Positions 1 to 11,632 of a stretch of 64,000 nt of DNA are shown here, one piece after another. The notes under the pieces are model-generated. The model worked only from the letters and a program-made list of their open reading frames with translations. It searched no databases and had not been told where the DNA came from. The DNA lies in the NCBI RefSeq assembly GCF_050436995.1, contig NC_134745.1, forward strand, positions 3,410,001 to 3,474,000, given 5' to 3'. Every line of letters starts with the position of its first letter. Positions within the stretch are counted from its first letter, which is position 1. Made by a program: the position numbers and the translations under genes. Source of the DNA: Anticarsia gemmatalis. Lineage: Eukaryota; Arthropoda; Insecta; Lepidoptera; Erebidae.

Positions 1-1230
1 ATAAGGCACGCACAGACGCGTTATGCAGAGAAAAGAAAAATACACCCGAAGAAAAGTTATTTTTATTATATCGAAGTACCCACCATAAGTTCTAAGTTTT
101 TTTTAACTGATTATTCAAAAACGGATACCATAATTTTTCTTCGTTTTTCCAAACAGATGCTTTATGCCACTAATTTTATAAATGGTGTAGTTTTTATTTA
201 ATTTATTAAAGCAACTATGTACGTTGCGTGTGTAGGTTTTTCATATCTTATTTTTTCTTGTATAATTAGTGTTATCGAAGCTTAATATACTGTCCAGATG
301 AAACATTTGTTAAAGTAGTTGCACGCATTTATTTCAAGTTTTTAATTAACTTCATTAGTGCAAATCTTGAGACCGTTTTAGAGCTGCCGATGTACGATTG
401 GGGCTGATTGATTAATTTTGAACCGTAATGAGAACTATTACTTAAGTTATTTTCTACTCTCTTATAGGCAATTGTAGATGAGAACAACCACTAAGAATAA
501 TGAAAAAATACCGTTTTGTTTTTTTTATATTTGAGCAAGAGACCTCTCCATAGAATTGGTCCACTCGCGATTTATAAAAAGTAGTTATTGTTAAAGTCAT
601 CATGAATAAAGCACAAAAAAACAATACACGCACCTAAAAATACGACAAAAGTAAGGCGAAGGCGCAAGACTTTTTCTTTAAAACACATTTTAAAAAGCTG
701 ACCAATTGAAACGTCATGCGTCAAGTGGACATTTGGATTCAATAAGCATTTATTACTTGAATATCGTTCAAACATCACTTGTGGGAATATCAATATTTCA
801 ATGGTTTTTTACCATCTCTCCTCGAACAGGTGTCTCCATACTTTTCCCATGAAATGGAAAATAAAAAATATATAATGGACAGGTGGAGGATACAAGTTGT
901 GGTGTAATTAAGGGCGGATAAAAGAGATCTTGGCAATCTGGTTTTCAGGGATGATAACATTGTGAATGTGAGAAAATGTGAATGTGCTTTCGTTGCCTGT
1001 TAATTGGGTGGGTGTGCATTATTAAACCATATGCGTAAACTGGGTAGCTTATAACGACATTGTTTATAAGATATACTGTTTTTAAAGATAGAAAACGATT
1101 TCTTTATTATGGAAATAACTACCTACTTTAAACATAAAACATATTTTGTTAACAGGTGTACAGGTAACAGGTGAGCTGAAGTCATCTGTTAAAATCATGT
1201 ATGATTTTGGGTAAGTATGAATTTTATTTT

Positions 1231-1295
1231 AACCCGTTACTGTCCCACGCTAGGGCAAGGGTCTCCTGACCCTTCCTCTAGACTGAGAGAGATTT
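1231..1295 (+). repeat. fragment of a dispersed lepidopteran repeat
   Basis: Reads 'aacccgttactgtcccacgc', then GGGCAAGGGTCTCCTGACCC. The fuller versions at 8135 and 35418 share the GTCTCC-GAGGG core. Confidence 0.45.
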
Positions 1296-4181
1296 TTTTA
1301 GTGCCTATATTGAAAACCAATAATTAGTCATCTTTAAAGAAACATACATAATTTTCTAGAAGCACAGATTTTTCCATAAATTACTCAAATTTTATTCGAC
1401 AAATATATTATACGAATCATAAAACCATTTTCCATGTGTGATTTTCTTCGCAATTCACATCCAAAATAGCAAAATACTCGTACATCGATGTAAATATAAC
1501 GGTTCATACAGGATGCGGAGCCAATACCGATGGTCTTACAAAAAAAACATTGTATCCGATGCTTATTCGCTAGCCATTTATATTGCCCACCATTATCTAC
1601 CGATGTCAAACTTATTAACGATTGTAATTCATACTTTATACAATTTTAACGCGGTACTGAAAGTTCTTTTTAACACGGTTTCCTTTTATTTGTTGAATTG
1701 CGTCCTGTAGTTTTATTAGCGTTTCTGAGTTAATGTTTAATGAATATTAAACAATTTAATGTATTATTAAATTACATATTGGGTTAGCAACGCAAAAAAA
1801 ACAGGATGATATTTTTCAGATTCCCATTTTTCGGTCTTTTCCTTTTGAAACATTTTGCTTTTTAACTAACGGTAACGGACCTCTAAAGGTATGTACGTTA
1901 TTTAAATATTTACGTATTTCGATAGGTAGTCTTTTTTTCTGATAATTTAGAAACAAGGCAAACGAGCCCATTTTAAATCTATTTAGCACTTAGCCAAATC
2001 CTAAATTGCTGTAAATTCTTCTATAATTGTCTTCGTATTTTACTTTACATTTTTGTAATTTAATAACAACTTCTCTTTTCCGTATTTTAATCTTATAAAA
2101 TTTTACGAATTATAAGTTAATTGATGCATTGTCGTCTATTTTTTCATCTTTATAGTTCATTAATATAACATTACGCCTTTCTTCTTACGGTTAGTTTACT
2201 ACCAGTCGAAGTTATTCGAGCCGCCCAAAGATACGTTAATATGATACTTTTAGAAGCCGAAAGGTGCGATATTATGTAAAGGGGCTTTTCCACTTATGGT
2301 CAAATACTGTAAATATTCCTTCATTTCATAGCAACACCGAATGAATTATGTATATTATTATTTTTATTTCCGAAAATCAATTATTTTCTATGACTTTTTT
2401 AATAGTATTGTTATTTAATTACACATTTTTGCGAATTTGTTTCTATGGTGTATGGCGTGTGTGCTGTGCGCTGAAAATAAACTTTTTTTTTTCTTTCTAT
2501 TCTGTTCGGCATTACTGGGAAGATACTAAATTGTGACGATATAAGTCGAAAGAATAACTCGATCAGCACAAGCCGAGCAAGTGCAATAATTGCTTCGACT
2601 CTGTTTTGTTGTTTGATAAATATTTCCGAACCTAACGAGCCGAACCGACTATGTGTGTCGCTTGTCATTTTAAGCATCAAGAGTTTGACATTTCAATTGT
2701 ACTGCGTACTAAACCAGTAAGCAGTCCCTACAGCGCCCGCTAGAGGCGCCAATAAGAGATGTTAAGAGATGTACCTCATTTTAAAAGACTTGAACTGACA
2801 AAGTTACCTATTAGAAAAGTTGAAGACGACAAAGTGTAAAAGCACTCTAACGCAAAGAGCAAGAGAACAGCTTCCACCTGTGTACTAATAACATTTTACT
2901 ACAATGAACCATTGAATTAACAATTATAATGTTAATGGTGAACTAGCCGCCGTCTAAAAGTACTTTTAATAAGAGCATACTTGAAATTCTTGGATAATTT
3001 AATTATTTTCTGAAGGCGTGCAAAATAAGCTAGTATTTTTTCTCACGAGGCTGTACTTTGGGATATTTTCTCTTTCATAGGTGTGCAAAATTACATGAGT
3101 CATTGTGTTATTGGCAATATCATAATCCCTAGAATCACTTTCTGACCTCCATCGATTCTTGTATAAGCCTACATTAAAAGTAAGCTCTGTAAATAAGTAA
3201 ATATGACATACATTGCAACATTATATCAACATACACATTTCTGAACAGAAGAAGACCGTCAAACATTAATCAATAAGACATATATAAAAAGTATTCGAAA
3301 TACTCGAAGGAGCAAAAAAAAAACATGTAGAATTCATGATATTCTTTACTTTTTCTCACAAAACAGTACCGACGAGTTTCGCAAAACACTTTTTAACTTA
3401 CATTTACAAACGTAGTTAATATCGGGTGGATAAATTCCAAGATACGAATGTATCGATAAACGCTCAGAAATTGCCGTCGGAATAGCAAAAGGAGAAATGA
3501 AAAAGAAACCCAATTAAACTCGAGTATCGTCGTCATATCCGTTCAAAAGCTTTAATGGCCGCTTGCGTGACAAAATCTAGTTTTTGCAATGACTTCAATT
3601 GAGTGGTACAAGTTTTGAGAGCTTTGTGTTTTAGTACCTGGAGAAAGGCGTAGAGCAGAGTGTTGTCTGTTGTTGTTCATGAAGTGGGAATTGCATCGGG
3701 CTTAAAACCAGCTATTTAACCGTCATAGTGGCGAATATCTGTGAGGCATATAAATGTCTTTATTTTTGTACCAGCTCAGTATTTTTGACGATTTAAATTT
3801 TCATTTCTTAAGAACATTAGCAACTTCATCAACAAAATCGTACCATGAACTCGATAAACTGACCCTATACTCCAATTAAATCTACGTTTCATATCATATT
3901 TACCCTAATTATTCGTAGTAATCATCTATGGCCTAAGCCCAAAACTATAAGCATAAATTCTCACTAGCTAAAATCGTATGACTTGCGCCAGCGCACATTT
4001 CAGTTTCCGCTGCTCGTCCGAGAGCAAGTACCGTTATAATACTGGATGGGCAGGTCCCAACTTAGCGTACTGTTCTTATAATTGCAGTTAATTCTGCGGT
4101 TGTGGCTTGCACTATCCCGTATACATCGTGCGATGGAAATAAGTGCGAGCTTTGTTTTGCGAAAAAAGTAACATTTTTGTC

Positions 4182-4361
4182 ATGGATTGCGATTTGGAAT
4201 ATGAAGAAAGGGATTTTAGCAATTTGAAAGAAAGGCTAGATGTAGTTTTTAATTATATGCAATTAATTAATTTCTATCTCAGTTGTGAGGTATTAGTTAG
4301 TTCTGACTCTGTTACTTGTTTTAAGAAATTATTTGAACCTCCTCATCCATCTACACATTGA
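4182..4361 (+). CDS. short open frame, possible small protein or exon
   Basis: 59 codons from ATG, beginning MDCDLEYEERDFSNLKERLD and ending in PPHPSTH. The composition is mixed and charged, unlike the Phe/Ile/Asn/Lys-rich chance frames around it. There is no signal peptide or known domain that I can name. No upstream TATA or flanking splice sites were established, and there is no close AATAAA. Could be a lone exon of a longer gene or chance. Confidence 0.2.
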   Translation: MDCDLEYEERDFSNLKERLDVVFNYMQLINFYLSCEVLVSSDSVTCFKKLFEPPHPSTH

Positions 4362-4789
4362 TCCGATCATCATTCCTACAAAATGTTAATAGTTAGTCAG
4401 CTTAGTAATTCACAATTTCAGAATATATTATTCGGAGTATCATTTCGTAATATAATGCATGGCCAAAAACACTCCTTCAACTATCTAACGAGTAATAAAT
4501 ATCTCTGAATGAAACAGAAAGTTCCCTAGAAAATTGCACCTATTTTATCTGCATCAGCAATAAGCTTCATAGACAGGACACAGGTGTTCACAACCGTGGG
4601 AAGACCGCCTTAATCTTCAACCACGATTGATAGCGACGATGTGGTTTTATTTCACACTAGTTACACGACGCCACTGCGTACGGTATTCTGATAGAAGACT
4701 TGAATTAATAAAAGCTTTTTCTTTGCTAACTGTGTCTTGCAGGTTAATGTATTGGCTTGACGTTTTATTTTCTCAATGAGTGGGTTCAT

Positions 4790-5082
4790 TAGGGTCTATC
4801 GATCGGTCTGCCGCTTTGTCGGTCAGTCTGAATGTCGGTCGACTTATTGCTCTGTCTGTCTATGGGTCTGTCGGATTCTCGGCCGGTCTGTCGGTCATTC
4901 CGTCGGTCTCTCGATTGGTCTATCTGACGAATTGCTTTATTAGTCGATCTGACAATTTGAATATTAGTCAATCTGTCAAATAGCACGCCGGTCAATCTGA
5001 CAATCGGTTAGTTGTTCGATCTGTCGGTCTATCGGTCATTCTGTCAGTCGGTTGTACTGTATGTCGGACTATCGATCTGCGA
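4790..5082 (+). repeat. degenerate TCGGTCTG-type short tandem array
   Basis: About 290 bases made of diverged four- and eight-base units (TCGGTCTG, TCTGTCTG, TCGATCTG, TCAATCTG). Long open frames on both strands here (4780-4983 +, 4789-4995 -) come from the repeat, not from genes. Its GC content is well above its flanks. Confidence 0.8.
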
Positions 5083-6029
5083 ACTACTGCCATGAGGTTG
5101 ATAGTAATTTTTGAGTGATTGTATCTGTTGGAATGTTTTGTTCCATGCCCTTTATTTGGATATAGTCACTTATTAACTTGTAAACGGTGAAAAGTAGATG
5201 GTTCTCAATACAACCCTGTTTACTTTAAAAACAAACCTTTATGGATAACTGGCGAGCTTACAAACAAAGTTAATATAACTATTTCTGTTCTTTTTCTTTT
5301 TAGTGCTTTAGTGCATGTTTTGAACATTTTAATAAAACTCGAACTCGTAAAGCGAAACAAACAAATGCGAATAGAAGTAATTATTACAAAGCTCGTACGA
5401 GCTTTCATCTAAAATTATAGTACCATTATTTATAATAATTGCTTTTATAAAGGCTTTGAAACAGCTGCGCTCAACATTTTCCGTTATATTACTTTCAGTT
5501 TTAGAATTTTATGGCAAAAAATGGCATAATTATGTAAAAAATATAAAAAACACGAAAAAACTTAGTACGTTATTCATAAGCGCAAACCTTTCGGCTTCCC
5601 TCTAGCTAAACAAAACCGTCTTGGCATTTTTGAAGAACTGAAAATTTAAATCGGAGTATTGCTATGCTGAGACAGAAACTTTCGCATTTTAAATATTGAA
5701 AAATATAGTATGAGTAACAAAATATATAAAAACGTCTGCACATCACGCAATTCAAGGTTGAGAATGTCTGTAAACTACTTATCTTTCGTATTCATTCAGA
5801 TTCAATTTAAATTGGATTCAGTAATTACAAACACACCTTGCGAACCACGATAGAACATCGATTAAGAGCTATCATTAATGCAATACTAATACTTAAATCT
5901 ACTGCTTCTATCTCATTTATAAAGTTGCAAATAGGACTGGATTATAATAAACTGATAAGGGAATTTAACTTCAGTTATTTTAAAATGCAGAACGAGGGTT
6001 TAAAATAATGACTCTTTAACAAGTCGATA

Positions 6030-6115
6030 GAACGGGCTCTACCCCATTTCCGAGCTAGTGGTAGATTTAACGACTGTCTTAGGTTCTACATTCGTTTTGA
6101 TTTTTATTGATTTGA
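6030..6115 (+). repeat. solo 3'UTR fragment of the 57.6-kb LINE family
   Basis: 'gggctctaccccatttccga' followed by GCTAGTGGTAGATT matches the LINE 3'UTR at about 58890-58921. It ends near a TTTTGATTTTTATTGATTTG tail, as that element does. No coding part remains. Confidence 0.65.
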
Positions 6116-8134
6116 CCCGCAAAATTATCTATGTTGAATGCTTTTTGAGATAAAAAACATCATATTTGTTAATAAAGGTCTAATAACTATATATAAGTTA
6201 AGCAATCATAGCGCTGATATTCCGATGATGGTAGCCGCACAATGGTATTTGAGCTGAGTATCTCCGTGCTTCCGAAACACATAAAGAGTCGGTCCCGTAG
6301 ATGTCTATTGAAATAACAGCTGCTACGCCATGTTAAAGGCCTTCAGGCGACCTGAGCTTTGACACTAGGTTAATCATTAACCATACGATGAAGGAAATAA
6401 TGAATTAAACTGGAGTCCATTTTTCAAAACTCCAAAACCATATAAAGAACCAACATGGAAGCAACTAATCACATTTTAATTAATTACTTCACCTCGCTTA
6501 TTTCTAACAGGAAGAGATTTGCCGACTATAATTAACATCTAACTTTTTAAACCGACTTGGCGAAAAAAACACCACTTTACTTTGAGCTCTCTAGTTTCTT
6601 ATAGTGCGGAAAATGTCTTTGGGAAATTAACGAGGTGTGTGTATGGAGAGGTCAGAATATACTGGACATGTTGTATTAGAGAATGATGAATGACTTGTTT
6701 GACCTCTCGTTAATTCGATGCATTATGTATTAGTGGCGTGTTCATACAAAGTATTCGTATATAAGCTATATAAAAGTTTTACTTTTATATCATAAAAGTT
6801 TAGAATGTTCGTAGTATTTACTACATATGTATAATTAAGTAAAGTATTTATAATTCACTAATTAATGTCTTCTAGCCTCGTCTGTCTGGCTCATATTTAA
6901 TAAGCTCAAAATTTATTGAACTATTTTTCACGACATTCGTTATTTCAGTGTGATTCTCGAGAAAGGCTTAATTGTGTAAATTGTTAAAGTTAATAAGCTG
7001 GGCGAAGCCGGAGCGGGCAAGCCGTAAGGGAAGCCGCCAATAAAATATTAATAAAAATATGCTCATAGGCGTAGAGAGTGAAATCGCTGCAAAAATTGCT
7101 TCTTTTAACACCAACGGATGACATCAAGCTGTGAATGAAATATTCATTAATTTGCAACAGTAATTGTTCTCACGCTCTTTAAAACTTGTTTAAGTACATT
7201 ATTTATTACAAAAATATAGAAAACATATGATACCTTGTTCACAGAAAGAAAAGGAATAAAGATTGCCAATTACCATCATTACACATTTCCTTTGCTTCAT
7301 CTAGATTCATATATTTGATCATAATCGTATTTTATAAGCTGATAATATAAATTGCTATTTTTTCATTATTAAGTTCATTAATGCAGTAGGGTTTTTCTCC
7401 TAGCTCGTTCATAAAAAAAGAAAAAAATGAGGCTTTTGCATTACTTTCAATCTGTGTAAAAATCTCTCATAAATCGGCCTCCCTTTGGTATTTTGCGTAA
7501 ACTAATCTGAATAAGATTCATCTAACCTTGCGTCAATCTATTGGACAAGTTATATTACGACTTTGGGTTTTTATTTGGATAAAATGCTTCTGCAACTACC
7601 CAGTAGTTTTTGGGTAAAGAAGTCACAAACTTTCGCTTTTATAACACAAGAAGTTTTATTTAAGTAGTTCTTTAAATAATAGCGAGATGTTAACCTCTTG
7701 ACTTCAATTTAGTGATACAAGTGCAACAAACAATACATTCAAGTTCGTGTTTTATTTTAACAGTACTTTTACACACCAAAATCATTCATGCCATCGCTTT
7801 CGTGTAAACAATAAAATGAGAAATGTCCCCTGTTGAAGCTCTCAAACGAATCAATAAATAAAAGGTAATTTTGTCACGAATGTTTTATTACAAAGAGCCA
7901 TAAATAGCATTTTAAATTAGTATAAGTTTGTGAGAAATTGTACGAGAATTGCGTTATAAATGATACTGTCGATAGGACTAATAACTAGATGAATGGACGA
8001 GAATATTATTATACTCGAGCTGTGTAGGAATAACTATAATATACGTGGGTTGACTAGGATTTCTTAATATAAAAATGGTTATTTCCTTCGATCAATAGAT
8101 AGATATGTTTTATTATAATAATTGAAAGTATTTT

Positions 8135-8240
8135 TAACCTGTTATGGTCCTACTGATGAGTACAGGTCTCCTTCCCAATGAGAGAGGGGTTAGGTCTGGA
8201 GTCCACCACACTGACCAAGTGCGGGTTACTTTGCAGGCTT
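8135..8240 (+). repeat. dispersed lepidopteran repeat, longer copy
   Basis: Contains 'aggtctccttcccaatgag', 'gaggggttaggtctggagtc' and 'gaccaagtgcgggtt', matching the block at 35418-35486. I know this as a very common moth and butterfly repeat, possibly the 3' end of a LINE. No open frame. Confidence 0.6.
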
Positions 8241-8497
8241 TAGATTATAATTATCAGATAATTAATGATCTATGTGTAGATAATTCACTAAATAAATGTA
8301 TAAATAAATAATAATTGACTTTAAATTAAACGGCCTATTATAATATAGTATGTTTGATATTTGTCAAAGCAGTGCGTGTAAAAAGATAATAATAATTTGA
8401 TTAACTTAATTATTGTTGCATTTTTCTTATTTTTTGCAGTTTTGTTAGACATAGTAGAGCGATTATTAACATTGGGTACTAACAAGTAACGAGGATA

Positions 8498-8592
8498 CGA
8501 CATTTAGAATGTACTGATCAGCTGGTTCTTACGGCCATCTAGAAGTGCTGATTTCATATAAAATTTCTCAATAGATAGCCGGTTGTCGATCA
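8498..8592. repeat. MITE relative, decayed
   Basis: Matches the family at 'gacatttagaatgtactg', at 'gctgatttcatataaaattt' and at 'gatagccggttgtcgat', with poor matches between. Weaker scraps of the same kind sit at about 2683-2758 (GCGCCCGCTAGAGGCGCC) and 34330-34402. Confidence 0.45.
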
Positions 8593-10635
8593 AAAAAGCC
8601 TTTCAGTATCTGTAGTCAGGTACTAATGCAATGCGGCTTTCAGCGTAATGTTATTAATATGCATTGTGTTTAGATGTAGATCAATGATATTTTACCAATT
8701 GTGATAACTCGCGGTATCGTATAACGTTTTCATATTTAATATGTTTTAAATTATCGTTAAAATAGGAATTTTCTTCATAAACTATCTTTATACCGATAAA
8801 CGACATATGTGGTTTCTTGGTACACTAAATTATTTATGTATTATTGTATATTATTTATGTATAATAAATAAATACAATTTATACATAATAATTTATTAAT
8901 CTGGGAGTTGAGAGCACTTGAATCAATAGTGACACGAGATAAGTTCCTTATATTTTGAAATGCGATCGAAATAAATCTAAACCATATCATGACTGCCAAT
9001 CAGCTAGCAGTCAGATAATCTAGAAAATCAATACACCTAATAATTAGTACTACCTAAAAGTATTTTTGCAAAAAAGCCGCGGGCATTTGCTTGTTATAAT
9101 ATAATATTTTAAACGCTAAGCGTTGACTAATGGGAGTGTTACTCGCCAAGTAAACTGGTTATCGATAAAAAGCTTATTTATTATAAATCTGCTTATGATA
9201 AATGTCTTTATTTCAATATGTATGTCCGCTATAATAACAATGTCTTTGTTATATGTTGAAAGCCTAATATATAGCCAGTATTTATCATTTTAAATATTGT
9301 GTGTTTATGATTTAAATATGTGAGTGTTTTGACGGTTAAGTTTGTCGCAGTGTATTTTTGATTTGACACTTTTCGTAGTTAAATATAAAATCAGTTTAAA
9401 AATAATGTTGCTAATTATAAATAATACCTTCTAAGCATTGCATTGCATGCAAGGTTTTGCGACTTCTTAATATATATCATTCATCATCATTAGCTATAAG
9501 CTCATCAGATGGAATTTTCACAGAAGTTTTCATACATTTTTTTCATAAAACTACCAATTTGAAAGTAGATGGTTATCTTACATCTTTTTATAAACTGAAA
9601 AACTGCCTGCCGGCCTAAAACTAACAATTACAAAATGCATGTATAAGTTTTATCACAGTGAATACTTATATTTATTGTAACATGAAAAACTGCAATAAAT
9701 AATTTTAACAATATGTATCGACATTAAATGAGATGGCATTATTATTAAATTATTTAGAAACGAACTCCACATCGGTGCGGTATAATACCCGACCATGTAA
9801 GTATCAATTCCAAACAAGTTCGTCACTCAAAAAAGAAAGACGACTGACAACATGTCAGTTCACGTGAGAGCTCGACCTACCTCAACATGTCCATTGTTAA
9901 TCACGTTTAAGGGCTTTTTCCATTACGCGAATCACGAATTAACTCTCCAAAGAAAAAACAACAATCGTTAAGAAATAATCGCTGAATGATTCCACAATTA
10001 ATGTTATTATTATCGACCTTGGACCACGATTTCTATCATAGTAACAAAGAATGAATTAATGGTATGCAAATGTGCATACAATTATTCCCGGCTTCCGTAC
10101 ATTGAAAGTTATAACACGAGAAAAGAGCAATTAGGTAATTATGTATAACAATGGCTATTTGCGTATCATTTTGCTGCGACTGCGCAATAATGGGAAGAGG
10201 GGGGGAGTCATTTGCATATTTATTGCAAGAAAATACCGCTTGCAATAAACAACAGGATGTCGATGAGAAAAGGACGATTATGAAATTGCGGTTAAGATGA
10301 GTCAATGAAGATTGGAGTATATTTAACTATAAATTATAATAATTATAGTTCGTTTAGAGAGAAATAAAGGCAGTTAATATATAAGTACTGTCTCTATGCG
10401 ATGTAATTTGCGAAGCGCTGTTTAGTTAGTCGTCCCTTTATTGGTTACAGTATGTTATTACGCCTCGGTCTCTTTAATATGTCCGCTCTTTCCCTCTAAT
10501 TATTCTTTTTCCATATTCATTTTGCGTGATTAGCAATGGTCAAGTCACCTGAAACATGAGTTTTACGCCCGGTTAAAAAGGATTTAAATTCACAAAAAGA
10601 TTTTTAATTTTCCCTCATTTTACTATATAGGTATA

Positions 10636-10916
10636 CTAGCTGACCCGCGCAACTTCGCTTGCGTCACATAAGAAAATCATAATTTTCCCCGTTTTTGTAA
10701 CATTTTTCACTGGTACTCTGCTCCTATTAGTCGTAGCGTGATGATATATACCCTATAACCTTCCTCGATAAATGGGCTATCTAACACTGAAAGAATTTTT
10801 CAAATCGGACCAGTAGTTCCCGAGATTAGCGCGTTCAAACAAACAAACAAACAAACAAACTCTTCAGCTTTATAATATTATAGTATAGTATAATAGTATA
10901 TAGTATATAGTATAGA
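10636..10916 (-). mobile_element. non-autonomous Helitron, copy 1
   Basis: Read on the minus strand it begins TCTATACTA and ends in the hairpin CGCAAGCGAAGTTGCG followed by CTAG. Host A precedes and T follows (A^T insertion), all as expected for Helitrons. The body has the (TTTG)n tract, 'gaacgcgctaatctc' and 'atagcccatttatcgagg' blocks shared with the other copies. There is no open frame. The 5' end is expanded by several TATAG-type repeats (about 10880-10914). Confidence 0.85.
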
Positions 10917-11036
10917 TTTCAGTTTTCAGCATATTCAGGGTTTAAAAGATAAATGTACAGTGATAAACCGAATGCACTACAATTGTACATTTCTGTTTTA
11001 AAAGCGAATTGTACACAATCACTACATATACGCTAT

Positions 11037-11632
11037 TTATAGGGACGCTGCCCCCGCCGCCGCGGCCGGCCCGTACCGTGCCGCAATACTAATATCGTGA
11101 TATCTCCTAAACTATATGTCTAAATAACACACTGTAAACTGCAAAAATAATCTAAATTAAATGCTCGTGATGATGAACTTACTTATTTTGATAAGGATAT
11201 ATGTATTATTGGTTATATCACCAGTTAAACATCACCCAACGAATTAAATGTTTTTTAAATACAGAAAAGTAGTTTTTGTGACTTAAATAAAAAAGCTGGA
11301 TATATGTCATCGCGGACTTTTTTGTAGAACTAATAAAGACCAATGTTTTTGCTATACATTGTTCTTACTTGTATCCAACGGTATAAGCGGCGCACGCACA
11401 AATGCAATCTTCAATTAGATTTTTTTTCTGACTTCTTGGACATAAATCGCTATAACTCCGCTAATATAGTTTCAATGTATTTCAATTATATATAAAAACC
11501 TGTCGGAGAAAATACTCTTTCTATTAGTGAAAACCGCATCAAAATCCGTTGCGTAGTTTTAAAGTTTTATGCATACGAAGGGACTACAGACAAAATGGGC
11601 GACTTTGTTTTATACTATGTAGTGATTACATC
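11037..11632. repeat. region of known lepidopteran repeat type
   Basis: Begins with a very GC-rich stretch (11041-11085, CCGCCGCCGCGGCCGGCC). It ends with 'aatccgttgcgtagttttaa' and GGCGACTTTGTTTTATACTA. I know the latter from abundant non-coding repeats in moths. No open frame and boundaries uncertain. Confidence 0.45.

Larger units (their letters stand above)
1..4789. other. non-coding, AT-rich
   Basis: Apart from the repeat scraps at 1231 and about 2683 and the small frame at 4182, I see no gene. The frame at 2411-2680 (-) crosses poly-T and has no supporting context. Confidence 0.55.
5083..10635. other. non-coding, AT-rich, sparse repeat relics
   Basis: Holds the LINE scrap at 6030, the dispersed repeat at 8135 and the MITE relic at 8498. 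Helitron- or LINE-like 3' scraps (GGGCGAAGCCGGAGCGGGC at about 7000; GCCGCGGGCATTTGC at about 9076) also occur. AT-rich partial inverted repeats lie at 8825-8900. No gene seen. Confidence 0.55.

Noticed and set aside
10838..10860. AAAC/TTTG microsatellites at several places taken as CRISPR-like or independent satellites
   Set aside because: They are internal tracts of the Helitron family. No CRISPR repeats or cas genes exist in this eukaryotic DNA.
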